A stretch of DNA of 57,964 bases from Pelargonium x hortorum (GCA_036897525.1 JAYMTJ010000065.1:1-57964), one strand, 5' to 3'. Positions 12,651 through 23,830 are shown, counted from the first letter of the stretch. Notes: a model not told the origin generated them from the sequence alone. Made by a program: numbers and translations.

Positions 12651-13415
12651 AGTTTCAGAGACTCTTTTGGGGAGAGCCTTTTCTGATTCTACTCGCAGTA
12701 GTAAAAGTAAAGAAGTGTCGTAGATGATACATATTCTTGATAACAACTAACTCTATATAGTTCTAACACCTCAAAATGAAAAAATACTAGAAAAGAAGTC
12801 CTCAGATATCGGGACTTAGGCTAGTGTTATTCGTTTTTTTGAATTTCCAGTAACCAACCGAGCTTTTCGAGAAAAGTCTTAGTTAGGAGCCCATTTAGCC
12901 AGAAGTTAGTAAAGGGTTAGGTATACCATAGAAAATGTCCTAGAATTCTAAGGGAGGTTACGCAGTATAACAGCACACTTTTGTTTTGTATTCCAAGGGA
13001 TAAATCTTTTACCTAAGTCAATAAATCAAACTTAGTTTTTTTTTATGAAGGCAAAAGAGACTTATCTAATTTCTAAGCAAGTATAATAAATAGGATACCG
13101 AGGAAAAGAAATAATAATAATAAATAAACTTTCGTAAATTTGAGGTGATGAAAAGTAGCTGCTAAAATGAAATTAGAAATTAATATACCCTGTCAATGTC
13201 AAAGGGTACCTATACTATAATAGAGATCGTTAGATTTAAACTTTCTTCTCCGATATCGAGAGTTTTCTTAAGGTAAATTTACAGAGTATACAAATCTTTA
13301 TACTTACCATTTTTTTTCTCGGAAACTTGGTAGGAGTCTAGGGGCTTTTAATTGTGAAAATCAAGATTATTTCATTTTTGATCTTTTTTTAACTTTAAAA
13401 GAAAAAAGGCTGCAG

Positions 13416-13435
13416 AATAAATAAATAAATAAATA
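13416..13435. repeat. AATA microsatellite, five units
   Basis: Five perfect AATA units in AT-rich DNA. A shorter AATAATAATAAT-type run lies about 310 bases upstream. Confidence 0.9.
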
Positions 13436-14929
13436 GGTCGAGTTTCAATTACACGAGGACTCCTTTTTTAATACCAGCTTTATTGCTCTTATAGTTTACA
13501 TTTTACCGGTTAATACCTAACTTAGTCTCGGCACTACTGATGATCATATCTTAAATAAGAGATACCGAACTCTTGTAGTCGAATTTCAGAAGAGACTTAC
13601 TTACCTTAGTTGAAGCAAAAAGCTTTTGTGTGTATAGCAGTCATTCAGAGGTCTAACAAAGATTTATAGGATCCTAATTAGTATTTTGTTTGTACCTTTT
13701 TATGAAACCGCTAAAATGAAATAAATAGAGGTACTACATTATCTGGGATCCGGGTTAACCCCTTTTCATAAACCAACATTCGTTCTAAAACAATAAAAAG
13801 GCCCTCTCAAGTACATTAATAATAGCTGTATTTTGCGTATACTTATTCACATATATGGATGCAGCTTCCTTATGCCCTCATGTTAGCTCTCAGTGTTATC
13901 ACTTTGTTCAGAAAATACTAAAAAAATCGCGGAATACGTGTCCTGGCGAAAAAGCTTTCTCTAACCGACAATTGTGAAGCCCAACTGGAGTATCCTGAAA
14001 CAAAACTTATATAATAGTGGTAATTTACCCCTATACTTTTTTAAGTGTATCTTTTACCTTACAAATGCTTGCAATGGAAATACCTTTTTGTTAAGGAATG
14101 CATAATATAGGTATAATTGATATAATATCTCGAATTTAAGTAGATAAACAGAGTTACAGCTGTAATAAAAAGAGTTTATCTGTTCATTTCGATTGATCCG
14201 AGTCTTGTTAAGTTAATTCTCGTAGGTTCCGAGTATACCTTATGACTGGGTTAATCACATAACCGGATCTTTGTAAAGTCTGAAATGGCAGTTAATTCTT
14301 TTACACCTTTCAACTCGGCCCCTACTTATCAACTTATCCGGGTTCTTTAGTTAGAAGTTCAGTTACCACTCTGCACAGAAGTTTGCTAAGGATATTTAGG
14401 GAATACTTGGCTTTTATAGCTGCCTTTCCGCGCGGTGCAGGTACACTTTACTGTTTTTTTAGATAAACAACAGGTACAGCCGGTCCTAGGTTTCCCTTTT
14501 TGGAAAGACAACATAGAACCCAATTCTCTGGCAGGAAATACTCCAAAAGGAAACGCCTAAATTACCTAACTTCTCTTATCAAACGGATCCCCGTATTATT
14601 AGTATTATTACTCTAACATTTCTTTATAAGCCATTTGTTCTAATTAAAAGATTCATACTATTATCCTACGTACTTTCTTTCCCGATAAAAGTAAGAATTT
14701 TTTAGTGAATAAGGAGCTAAATAAACTGCTTTTTAGATACTCACATATCTTGTAAAAGTTTATTAAATTAAACTGGATTAACTAAAGTTCAGTCAAACTA
14801 AGTAGGACTCCCTGTGCATTTTGAATCACTTAGATAGAAAGAGCCACCCGGAATACTTTGCAAAGAAGGGTAGCCATTAAAGGTTAGTTATGTTTTTATG
14901 ATTCTCATAATAGTAGTTTGAAGTGGTAA

Positions 14930-14982
14930 AGCATGGGTTAGTTTAATGGTCATGGAAGGGTTCGAAGCCCCTCAATTCCCTT
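14930..14982 (+). pseudogene. tRNA-like relic (D-arm-like plus T-arm-like)
   Basis: TTAGTTTAATGG at about 14938-14949 resembles the TAGTTTAATTGG D-arm region of trnI some 240 nt downstream, and also the TAGCTTAATGG of trnG. About 10 nt later come AAGGG, the 7-nt loop TTCGAAG and CCCCT, giving a T arm with 4 of 5 pairs. The anticodon arm is missing and no 7-bp acceptor stem can be formed, so it cannot be a working tRNA. It could be a decayed partial copy of trnI or another tRNA, or chance. Confidence 0.3.
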
Positions 14983-15187
14983 AAGGTTTAAGATTTTACA
15001 GCGATTTACACAAGCTATGTCTTAACAAAACACAAGCTTTCAAAGAGGAATAGGGGTTTCAGGACTGTCTTTTTTTTTCATATACTCATGTTTAAAATGC
15101 TAAGTAGTAGCAATATTAATAGTAATAATTCACGTGGTTTCCCTTTTTTGTTTTACTAGAAGAAGTCCGTTTCATGCAGGTAATTTG

Positions 15188-15261
15188 GGGCTTATAGTTT
15201 AATTGGTTAAAACGTACCGCTCATAACGGTTATGTCGTAGGTTCGAGTCCTACTGAGCCCA
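15188..15261 (+). tRNA. trnI-CAU: mitochondrial tRNA-Ile with anticodon CAU
   Basis: This is the only intact gene I can find. The 74-nt sequence folds into a full cloverleaf. The acceptor stem GGGCTTA/TGAGCCC has 7 pairs including one T-G. The D stem GTTT/AAAC encloses loop AATTGGTTA. The anticodon loop is CTCATAA (anticodon CAT at 34-36). The variable loop is ATGTC. The T stem GTAGG/CCTAC is perfect with loop TTCGAGT, and the discriminator is A (15261). CCA is not encoded, as is usual. From memory it closely resembles plant mitochondrial trnI-CAU, whose C34 is modified to lysidine so that it reads AUA as isoleucine; that modification is family knowledge, not visible here. One oddity is that the first anticodon-stem pair (27-43) is T-T, where I expect C-G. 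An initiator or elongator tRNA-Met also has CAT, but both differ clearly in the acceptor and D arms. No neighbour suggests cotranscription. Confidence 0.95.
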
Positions 15262-15341
15262 TATCCCCTTTTTTTTTTTGTCCAAAATCCGTTTAGCAAC
15301 TAAGTAAAGGCGTCCCTTTTGAGAACTGGGGGTAAACTTAT

Positions 15342-15370
15342 AGTGCTAGGTCCTCCCTAGACCTAGTATT
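15342..15370 (+). terminator. stem-loop about 80 nt downstream of trnI
   Basis: CTAGGTC at 15346-15352 pairs perfectly with GACCTAG at 15360-15366 around a 7-nt loop (CTCCCTA). Four outer pairs, two of them G-T, extend it to 11 bp. Plant mitochondrial transcripts are often stabilised at 3-prime hairpins. Its position 80 nt after the tRNA makes a processing or stability role possible, but RNase P and RNase Z cleavage would normally define the tRNA ends. The fold is seen; the role is a guess. Confidence 0.4.
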
Positions 15371-16872
15371 TTGAGTAAAAGGTCATTTTTAACTAAAATA
15401 AAGGGGGTTGCTCTTTTAGAACTCTACTATTCTGCTAAACTAAGACTAAGTTGTTTATCTGCCAAGAGGATTTCTATTTGTAGGAGGACTCTTTTGATAC
15501 AGGACTCTATTTGGATACTCGTAATTAGGTGAACAGTTTAATACTAGTTGCTTAAATCCTACTTATGAATGATAGTTAGGTTTACTTGAGAAGAATTACA
15601 CAGGTGCGGGAATACAAAATAGGCAAGAAATTGAATATCAAAAGAGCTTATACTATAAGTTATGTTTTATTTCTAATTAAATTAAGCCTTTCTATCTGCG
15701 CTTGCTTACAACAGTGTCCTCATATAAAACGTTATAACTAGAAGATCCATCAGCAGCTTCTATTTCTTTTTGAGAGTAATTACTAGCGAGACCAGGCACT
15801 CAGTCAGGGTATACAAATTAAAGTCTTAAAAGCAGGGTCTCAAAAGATTGATTAAATCCTTTATAATAGAAAATCTGAATCAGAACTAAAAAAAAAATTC
15901 TTGTACATGAACTTTATCGCTTAGTATACGAGATTCGAACAAATAACACCGCTTTCCAAACAAAGTACTTTGGCGTAAATTTGATCGTAGTAGTAAGGTT
16001 AAAAGAAAGCCCCAACATACTACCTCGCTTCCTAACTTCCTTTCTCATCGCCGGAGCTCTTTCAAAAGATGTTGGATAATACTTATATAGATGTGCTATA
16101 CCTTACCAGATTCAAGCCCTTATACTTATCAATTCGGACCGTTTTGACTTTGGAAGCTTCTGAATTTTTTGTGTTGTATTCAATATTCATAGCATCTTCA
16201 TGCTGTACTGTACTTCTACACCTAACCTCTTAGATAGAAGAAACCTTTAGGGATCAAGCCAAACAGATCCGAGAGAATAACACCTTAAAAGCGAAACAAC
16301 TCGCTCTTAAGAAACCACTTCTTCTTGGTAAAAAGTCTCTTTGTCGGTAATTTGGACGAACTCGTCGCTTTAACAGCATCCCCAAAGGATTAAACTTTCT
16401 AAAGCTCTCTCAACCTTCCTAAAAGAACCTTATCAAGGACGACTATAAGAGGTGAAACAAGGGTAGTAAGGGTCAATATTTTATAACAAATAGACTATAT
16501 GCCTTCTGCCTCTTTAATATATCTAACCTATATAGTAAGTTAAACTTAACGATGATCTATCCTCCATTACCAGGGCAACCTTCTGAGAAATCCATGAAAA
16601 AATCAAACTAGTCCTACTAATATCTCCTCTTTCATAGGAGGGTAACTACTAAGTCTTCATTCTCACACACGGTAGATATAGTCTTCTAAGTAGTAAGAAT
16701 CTAAAAACACTTATATCTCTCATCAAAGAATATTAACGCAATTCAAAGACAGACTTTAGAGTCAATTCGGATATGTTTACTATATCCAACAGAATGAGGA
16801 CACCCTAGTCTCATTAGGACTGTTAGTAAACCTTGTACTCGAAATCCTTCGTAAAAAAAAAAAAGATTAAAA
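15371..16872. other. texture B passing into texture A, no gene
   Basis: AT-rich up to about 15980, then C-rich wording. A T-arm-like minus-strand motif (TTCGAATCTCG) near 15925-15945 lacks pairing stems. Nothing else can be supported. Confidence 0.4.
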
Positions 16873-17067
16873 TTAGAGTAGGCGAAACTTCTTTGACTTA
16901 TTATAACCGGCTTTCATACCTATCTTCTTAAGACCTGTAACTTTCGCACTCTCAATCTTACTTGTTTTTGTAGTACCTGTATTAGTCTTCTTACCTGTCC
17001 CCTGAGTCTTCTTCTTATGAGCCTCCTCTATAGGGAGAAACTCTTTTGCTCGATGGTTAGTAGTTCG
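16873..17067 (-). repeat. Lys/Thr-rich repeat family, member K1 (64-codon open stretch)
   Basis: The minus strand is open for 64 codons between stops, with no ATG before codon 51. The peptide is very basic: it begins near TTNHRAKEFLPIEEAHKKK, passes through a GTGKKTNTGTTKTSK-type stretch and ends in KKIGMKAGYNKSKKF. DNA such as AAGACTAATACAGGTACTAC is echoed at K4 and K6 (AAGACAGGTAGTAC, AAGACAGGTAATAC). I do not know the family. The repeat relation rests on several aligned words. Whether it was ever translated is open; purine-rich DNA would read as Lys/Thr anyway. About 340 bases away on the + strand lies a partial signature block (17411-17440). Confidence 0.5.
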
Positions 17068-17410
17068 CTAGATAGGAGATGCCTTTTCCCAGTTAATAAG
17101 CACCCTGTGTATCGTGATTTAAGAAAGAAGTCCTTTATCTTAAAGAACAAACTTGAATAGTTGCTAGTAGAGGGAACTCCGCGGAGTAGTTCCTAGGTTA
17201 ACCTGCTAAAAAGAGCATAAATGTAGGAGAACTGAAAGCCTTTGTTGCCAGCTTTAGCTATAACTTAACTTACATGAGTTACAATTCCTACTTAGAGAAC
17301 GATCCCAAGCAATAGAATTTATGTTACACCTTTACCGGCTATGTCAAAAGAATAGAATCAGTTCTCTACCTTTTCTTTTGGTAAGGATAATTCCTCTTTT
17401 ATGGCATGGC

Positions 17411-17440
17411 GCTTATCAGTAAGGAGGCTTTAGTTTAGTT
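17411..17440. repeat. signature-block repeat, partial member S1
   Basis: GCTTATCAGTAAGGAGGCTT matches the start of the signature block seen at 18726 (GCTTATCATTAGGGAGGG) and 40394 (CTTATCAGTAGGGAGGG). The second half of the block is not clear here. Confidence 0.4.
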
Positions 17441-17692
17441 TCAATTCGCTATAAATCTTACTATCGGGACCTGGAAATATAGGTAACAAGCTAAGCTCCC
17501 TTTAAATACGCACAGGAATTCCTAATAGCTAAGGAGCCTCTTTTCCTACAAGGTTATTAAAATATATAGTAAAGCTTTTGTGTTGAATTTCCTCTATTAA
17601 ATAAAAGGAAATTGAAATATTCTTAGAAAGTTTAACTTAACTTATTCAGGTATTCCTAATAGCTGGAGTTTAGATTCACTTACTTGCTTTTT

Positions 17693-17830
17693 TTAATTTA
17701 AATAGAACTCCCGCCTCTTACTCTTATGACTTACTTGTTTCAGGACTTGCTTCTTAGTCTTTGCAGCTTGTGGGATCTTGGGAGCAACTAGACTTGTTAC
17801 TTTACCTAGTATTGTCTTAGTGTAATTCAT
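17693..17830 (-). repeat. Lys-rich short frame, member K2 (45 codons with ATG)
   Basis: An ATG-initiated frame of 45 codons on the minus strand begins MNYTKTILGKVTSLVAPKI and ends with KKQVLKQVSHKSKRREFYLN. About a quarter of its residues are Lys or Arg. Its basic C-terminal tail and position in a texture A block match K1. The start lies directly beside an AATAT microsatellite. CATAAGAG, a plant mitochondrial promoter-like core, lies inside the frame at 17721-17728. Small basic proteins can be ribosomal, but I see no match to a known one. It is most likely a fragment of the repeat family. Confidence 0.3.
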
Positions 17831-17855
17831 AATATAATATAATATAATATAATAT
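17831..17855. repeat. AATAT microsatellite
   Basis: Five tandem AATAT units. A similar run sits at 38096-38112 inside the tRNA-like fold. Confidence 0.9.
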
Positions 17856-18590
17856 TGAAAATATCCATAGTACTTAGTTAGGAGATATAAGTCTTACTCT
17901 ACAGGATTATTATAGTATAACTACTATAAGATAGCTCTATTTAAGTATCTGTAGTTACTGACATGGAAGGATGGATTGAACCGTATATATATAGATGGGA
18001 AAGCATTACCCTTACTGGTTTACCTTAATGCATGATAGTATTATGATAGTACATACCTTACCTTACACAACAGGACCACCCAGCAAGAAAAGACTCTCAC
18101 TTTAATCAAATGAAATAAAAGTTTCTATCTAAAACTAAAATGCCATTTATAACACGTGAAGCTCCTATGCTGGGATACACTTGGGCCTTTAGAATCAATA
18201 TTTTTCTATGTTTTAGAATCCCCTTCTATTTACTTACCGAAATCCTAAAAGCAGAACAGGACATGCACGAAAGTCTACTCTCTTTTGTAAGCCTTGACTT
18301 AATTCTCGATAAAACGAACACCTTACACTCTGGGAGCACCCACAAAAAAAAGCTCTAACTCTAAAACTCCTTCTTAATTGTATGTAAAATACTTCCTTAA
18401 AAATTTCCAAATAAAAGAAAAGGGATTATAACTCTTCATTTAAGGTCCCGTTTAACTATATAATTCCTTTTGTACTTTGGCATAACATGAAGAAAGAAGG
18501 CAACACTTCCGTTTATTAACTGCTAAAACTGATTTACAATTATAAAACAAGGCCCGGGGCAACTCACTATCTCCTACTTAGTTCTTTATC
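17856..18590. other. non-coding; possible weak signature-family relative
   Basis: ACATACCTTACCTTACACAACAGGACCACC-type wording at about 18050-18082 parallels the tail of S8 (ACATACTTACACAATAGGAACACC at 29095-29118). The 72-codon frame at 18140-18358 has no recognisable motif. Confidence 0.35.
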
Positions 18591-18594
18591 TCTT

Positions 18595-18838
18595 GGAATG
18601 CCTTTAAACCAAAAGACAGATACCTGGAAAACAGAGTCAGCCTGTGCATTAACTTCGCTTTGTTAAAACTACAGAGTACTAAACAAGCAAGTCACTCTTT
18701 ATAAGGATAATGACTCCTGCTCTATGTAGCTTATCATTAGGGAGGGTAGAACTTGAATCAATAATGAGTACATCCTTTTACCCAACTGTAGTGTAACCAA
18801 GGGCGGGAAATACTCCACCTCGACAGCTAAATACATAG
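18595..18838. repeat. signature-block repeat, member S2 with 5-prime extension
   Basis: The signature block spans 18726-18838: AGCTTATCATTAGGGAGGGT, then GAGTACATCC, then a C/G-containing tail ending in TACATAG. A further upstream piece, TGGAATGCCTTTAAACCAAA at 18596-18615 followed by ACAGATACC, is shared with 23936-23970 at S3 (TGGAATGCCTTTAACCAAAA). The homologous unit is thus about 240 bp in these two copies. Neither strand holds a conserved reading frame across members, so a non-coding repeat is the best reading. Confidence 0.6.
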
Positions 18839-20580
18839 TTTAGGATCACTCGAAGCTCTAATCCGTTGGTAATATTCTTGGCCTAGCATTTTACGACAAA
18901 TCGGGTGTATTGGTGCTCGTGCTCGCTGGGGGTGCTTTCTTTTAAGAGTAACTCATTAAATAAAAGTGGGGGCTAGAACTTCTTAAAGTAGAAATCCCAG
19001 ATTCTTAAAACTTAAAGCAACCCTAATAAGAATAACAAAACATATGGAACAAAGTCCTGCTATTGGGGTCTCTTTCTTCAATTCAAAGACCTATTTAAGA
19101 GAAAGGTTCACCTGTTAAATTAAAAGGAACAAGCATAAATAGTAAAGTAAGTTGCTAAGTTCCCAATCTAAACTCTAAATAAAGGTGCAGGAACTATAAA
19201 ACAAGAAGAGTTTCCTTTTCTAATTCCTCCAATCGAAGGGAACACACATGCTTTCCTGAACCAGTCAATTCATGTACTTGCCTCTTAATGAGTTGAAAGC
19301 TACTAAAAAATAGATAGAGGATTGAATAATTAGAGCCTTTTATCCCCTTATTATTGGCTTACAAATGAGTAATTGAAATCACTTAACTTAGATAAAGAAC
19401 TCATTTTCATTCTGAATAAGAAAGTGCTAATGTCAGTGACTGTGTCTATTAGCTGGGTTAGTTGGTACTGCAAAACCCGCACGTCATATCATAAGAACCC
19501 CTTCCCGTGTAAATAGTAGATGTTTCCTACCTATTAGATATATAAAGCTAGGTTTGCGTAGTGAGTTCTAAGCGCGTCGAAGAGAAAGATTTCTTTTACT
19601 TCTATAAAGTTTGCTCAGTCGACTCGGGTACTCGGGAGTATACAAAAATGAGTTACACACTAGAGCTTTTCAGGGGAAAACTTTTACACTACTAAATAAA
19701 TGTCCTTTACTGAGTCATAACCTTTAGCTATGTTCAAAAAAATCTACGGGGGAGTTCCGTGCCTTTAAGAAGAGTTTTGGGAGCGATGGACAGGTTCAAC
19801 TTAGAAAAGTTTTCCGCTTTAGTATTTCTTTAGTTTAGTAAGGGACTTTTACATTTATAATAGAGCTTTGCTTAAGACATAGTACTCTTTGGGGACCCGG
19901 TTTAGGTGAAATGCTGTTAAGGGCAAATACTAGAAGTGAGTGACTTTTGTCTCGTGTACAATGGGTACTAAATAACAGATAAGGACCCTGTAATAAGTCA
20001 TTTTTTGGAGAGAAAAAAAAAGGAATACCCGGAATTGTGAAACTAGGTCCATTTAAAAGAAGTCAAGCAAGGGCTTCCTTTATCTTGAGGGATCAAATCA
20101 CTACTTTTTAATCCTAGAACATTATCTCGAATGTTATCCCTTTTATTTATGAAACCTTAAGAGTTGTACTATAAAATGAGTCTCTAAGCTACTGCTTTTA
20201 TATAAAAAATAGAACAAAGGGTACCCACTCGAGGGTTTTTCAGTACTTCGCTTTTCCAACTAGGCCGAGCCCGTATAGAATTCTAAGAACTCCGATTAGC
20301 ATAGGATAGGAAAATCCAAAAGCAATCTTTGGACATTTTTTATTAAGCAATTCTGATTTCAGTTCAAGTACTCTTTCTTTTATTATCCTTGTATAGTTAC
20401 AAGAGTTGCTTTAGAGCCCAAAATATATCTCATGTAAGGGATTCCCGTTGTATCCGCGAGACCGCTCCGACACTTTTTTGTCTCAATATATATAGGCTTT
20501 CTCATACTGAAATCGGGGACCCCGTGATAAAGGGGGTCTTTATACTCTTGGAAACTTGGATTGGCTTTCAATTGAGTACA
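18839..20580. other. non-coding, mainly texture B
   Basis: No gene. An A9 tract followed by GGAATACCCGG lies at 20013-20031. Overlapping frames on both strands at 20383-20607 have no family resemblance. Confidence 0.4.
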
Positions 20581-23500
20581 ATGTCTTGTTTCGGAGTTCT
20601 TCCTTGAGAGGAGAGTCCTAATAATTTCTAAGAGATAGGTTGGTGAATCTAGGCCAAGGCAAGTGTTTGTTAATGATAGCTGTCCAAAGGTGTATTAATC
20701 CCGGAATTTCCTAGTAGGTCTGTAGCAGTTTTATAAAATGGGAAGTGCTAATATCGTAAGTCCTTTACCAGTCTAGATGTTTTAACAAATGGATGCACCT
20801 TAAGAGGCTCTATGTTCTCCAGGTACCTATGTTTTAGGAGTTCCAGTACCTATAGCTTTCACAAATGGGAGTTCATTACAACGAGCTGGATCTGTTATTA
20901 GGTCTTCCTTCTTTCTAATATAGTTGTTCGTAGGGAGGGCATAGCCTGACCGGTATTCTCTCTTAAGAGAAGTCCTTATAAGTAAAACATTAAGGAAATC
21001 TTGTATTCTGGATATTTTATGGATAGCAGGTTCCCTGATTTTCTACTATGATAATAGAGGTATGAATCTGTGTAAGTTGAATGCTAGAGCTGCTGATGGA
21101 GCAAGTGAAAGTAGTCCAATGCACGTGTAGTAGGAAGGCCATGTTATTAGGTGCTGCTAAAGGAGTTAAAGAATTGTAGCTCTTGTCTTAGCGAGCTGAA
21201 AGCAAGTACTCTTGACAGTGCCTTAACCACTAAGGAACGAACCTTCTCTTTGGAACCTAGGAACCCGAAAGACATTGGTGCTAATACTCCTGAGGTTGCT
21301 AAACCCTTGTTTGACCTCTTGTACGTGAGAAATCCAAGAAAATTATATAAAGCATATCCTTGTCATCCGAACTAACCACCAGGCTTCTTCTTTGGAAGCA
21401 ATGTCCCGAACCTATCAATCCCGGTCAATTGACGGCATCGACTATGCAGTACAGAGGCAAACTTAATTGATTTCCGAATAAGAGAAAAGACTCTATAATA
21501 GTTGAGGGAAATTCTATTCTCTGTGCCAGTGAGAGCAAGTGAATCTGTTTAATTTAATGGCAAATAAAAAAGTATAGAATCTAAGAAGTAACAAGTTCAA
21601 GAGAAATCTTGCCTCTCATGTATTTTCTGTAGCTAATCTATACTCCTGAGCTAGCTAATAGAAGCTAGGTAACGTAACGACTGTAGAATGGAGTACAGTC
21701 CTAAGAATTTCCTTTCCTTTGGGATAGTTAATGAATTGTAGCTTTGAGTTCTTATCTTTGTTTGCTAGTTAAAGACAGTGCTGCTTGTATTCTTGTTAGA
21801 GTAGATTTTTTTCTTACCTACGGGATAGGTATGGAAGCGGAGCTCTAGGTTTTGGTATTAAAAAAAAGAAAAAGAGGGTAGTTAGCTTTTCTGTCTCAGT
21901 TATTTACGAGAAATAGGTATTAGTGAGTAGCAACTCTAAAATAGTTTCTAAAAGATTATTTAGGAATCTCTGAATGAATTGTAGCTAGGAACCTTGCTAA
22001 GTTGATGCATCAGATTTGTCCTTATTTTGAGACTCTAGACTATCTAGGGGTGCTCAATTCTTAGTACCTAGTACAAGAAAGGAGAGAATAGTCCATTTCT
22101 AGGTATGCTAAAATAACATATTATGTTTTAGAAACCCTTAGATTTATCTTGTTCAAGCATTGCCAAATAGTACTGCCAACAAAATTCTGAGGGTACTGCT
22201 TACCGATTCCCTTGGGAAACTCTCATAAATAGAATCCCATAAACTGCTTTTCAAAGAAGACCTAGATTGACCTTCTTTCTTCCATCAGCAACTAACAACT
22301 CCTCTAGCTGTACTAGGAGCCACCATAGATACAACATCCAAAGGCTAGTGCTCTCAAAGAATATATTTGCTTACTATCAAGAAAATTCTATTAGTCCTTC
22401 ATCTTTTAGACTTTGGCCACCTATAAAAGCGCTACTCATGAGCTACCTCAGGCTCGGGAGTATAAGCTACAAGACTTTCTCGAACTATATATTGATTTAT
22501 AAATCTTTTACTACTATAATTAAGAATTCTAATTCGGACTAGAACCAATGTAATAACCTAAATTCAAGGTTGATATAACTTTTCTTTGTGTTATAACTAA
22601 AAGTACCCTCTACAACATAAAGTTATTATCGTAGTGATTCTACGGATCTGTTGGAATTTATTAATAAGGGGTGCCTGGATTTGAACCTTTGACACACCTC
22701 TTTTGCAAACCAACAGTTATTGAGTTTCTTTGCTTAGTAGTTCGTAATGAAGTATTCCGTGAATAGGAACTGTAAGGAAAGGATTTTTAGCTTTCCCCTT
22801 ATTTATTCAACAGAACCCCTATTAGAGTAATAAGTTAATCCCTGTTTAAGGTCGTTAATACTAAATTTAAAGTAAGAACCGCAATCGCTTAAATTAAATA
22901 ATATCTCGTCTTCTATTATTTTGTGGGTATAAATGAAAACTCTAATTTAAGGGGCAGAGGATTCCCTTGTTACATTGTAGATACGAACTTCAGCCTTGCT
23001 TTTTTTTAACTATCTTTAATTAAGTCCCTTCGAAGAATACCCTTTGTTTATTACAGCCGAGAGTTTAATATTCTAAAAATCCTTGTGAGGTATCGAGGGC
23101 ATTCGGGGCTATGTCTTTCTCATAAAAATTCCATTTTGAGTTTAAACTTGCCTTAGTTTTAACTACCCAGCCTAAAAAATGAGTCCTAAGTTGAGTTTTA
23201 AAACTAGGAGGCGCACAAATCGACGAGACCCTTCCCTCTACCTTGAAATGGAACCCATATTCTATTAATGAAAAATCCTCAGAATTCATTTATTTGTAAA
23301 GAATTTGGCTATCCCTCGTTTGAGAATAATAACATCTTTTTACCCAAATTTACCACTATTCTTATAGCTTATTTCAAAGATTTTTCCCGGACTCTAATTT
23401 ACTCAAAGGGCACTTTTCCAACTAAGTTAAGCGCGCCTTACAAAAGAAGCCGGAGCTTTTTAACAGTACTAGGTCCCTCTTACTTAAAAGAAATTTCTCT

Positions 23501-23660
23501 TTAAATCTATAGCTATAACACAAAAGTCATAGAAAGGCGACACTAACTATATTAGGACTCGAAATCTGTGTATATAAAAAAACTAAGATTAGACTTGTCA
23601 GGAGTAGACCCATTAAAGTTTATCTAAGTGAAATACTAAATATTTCAAAAAGGCATCCAA
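20581..23660. other. texture A (G-rich on +) then texture B, no gene
   Basis: About 20600-22000 uses words such as GGTGCTAATA, GAATTGTAGCT and GTGTAAGTTGA, with a pronounced G-over-C bias on the + strand. From about 22250 the wording is mixed, then AT-rich. A minus-strand T-arm-like motif (GGTTCAAATCC) at 22670-22688 has no pairing stem. Frames of 74-91 codons here are unrecognised. Confidence 0.4.
21628..21648. repeat. 21-bp dispersed repeat, copy 3 (part one only)
   Basis: This is an exact match to 672-692. The following sequence (GAGCTAGCTAATAGAAGCTA) departs from the other copies but echoes the TAATAGAAGCTAG found near 45900. Confidence 0.7.
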
Positions 23661-23689
23661 ATATCTTGACTAAAATAAGGTATCCCCCA

Positions 23690-23830
23690 CCAGCCCCTTA
23701 TTCACTTACTGACTTGCTCTCCCTAATTATACTCGGATTCTGCAGCTTACTACTCAGCTTACTACTCTCTGTATCTTATATGCCTACTATAGCTATACTT
23801 CTCTTATTATCTGTAATAATTGGAAACCCC
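23690..23830 (-). repeat. Lys/Ser-rich repeat family, member K3
   Basis: The minus strand carries a perfect 12-bp tandem pair at 23743-23766 that reads SSKLSSKL in one frame, followed by a basic stretch and a stop near 23698. The AATAAGAGAAGTATAGCTAT wording upstream resembles the corresponding part of K4. Homology is weaker than for K1, K4 and K6. Confidence 0.35.
23743..23766. repeat. 12-bp perfect tandem duplication
   Basis: CAGCTTACTACT occurs twice head to tail. It lies inside family member K3. Confidence 0.95.

Larger units (their letters stand above)
12461..15187. other. texture B region upstream of trnI
   Basis: No protein gene. It holds an AATA microsatellite, the T-arm fragment near 12630 and the tRNA-like relic near 14950. 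I see no convincing promoter consensus (CRTAAGAGA or a YRTA motif in a good context) immediately before trnI. Confidence 0.45.

Noticed and set aside
15188-15261. Annotation of the CAU tRNA as elongator or initiator tRNA-Met
   Set aside because: The acceptor and D arms (GGGCTTATAGTTTAATTGG) follow the plant mitochondrial trnI-CAU pattern. Mitochondrial trnfM and plastid-derived trnM have different acceptor stems.
15920-15990. Minus-strand TTTGGAAA plus TTCGAATC suggesting a serine tRNA
   Set aside because: Neither an anticodon stem nor a T stem can be paired; the resemblance is confined to loop words.
22665-22720. Minus-strand GGTTCAAATCCAGGCACC resembling a tRNA 3-prime end
   Set aside because: The T stem does not pair beyond two positions and no acceptor partner or D arm is found upstream.
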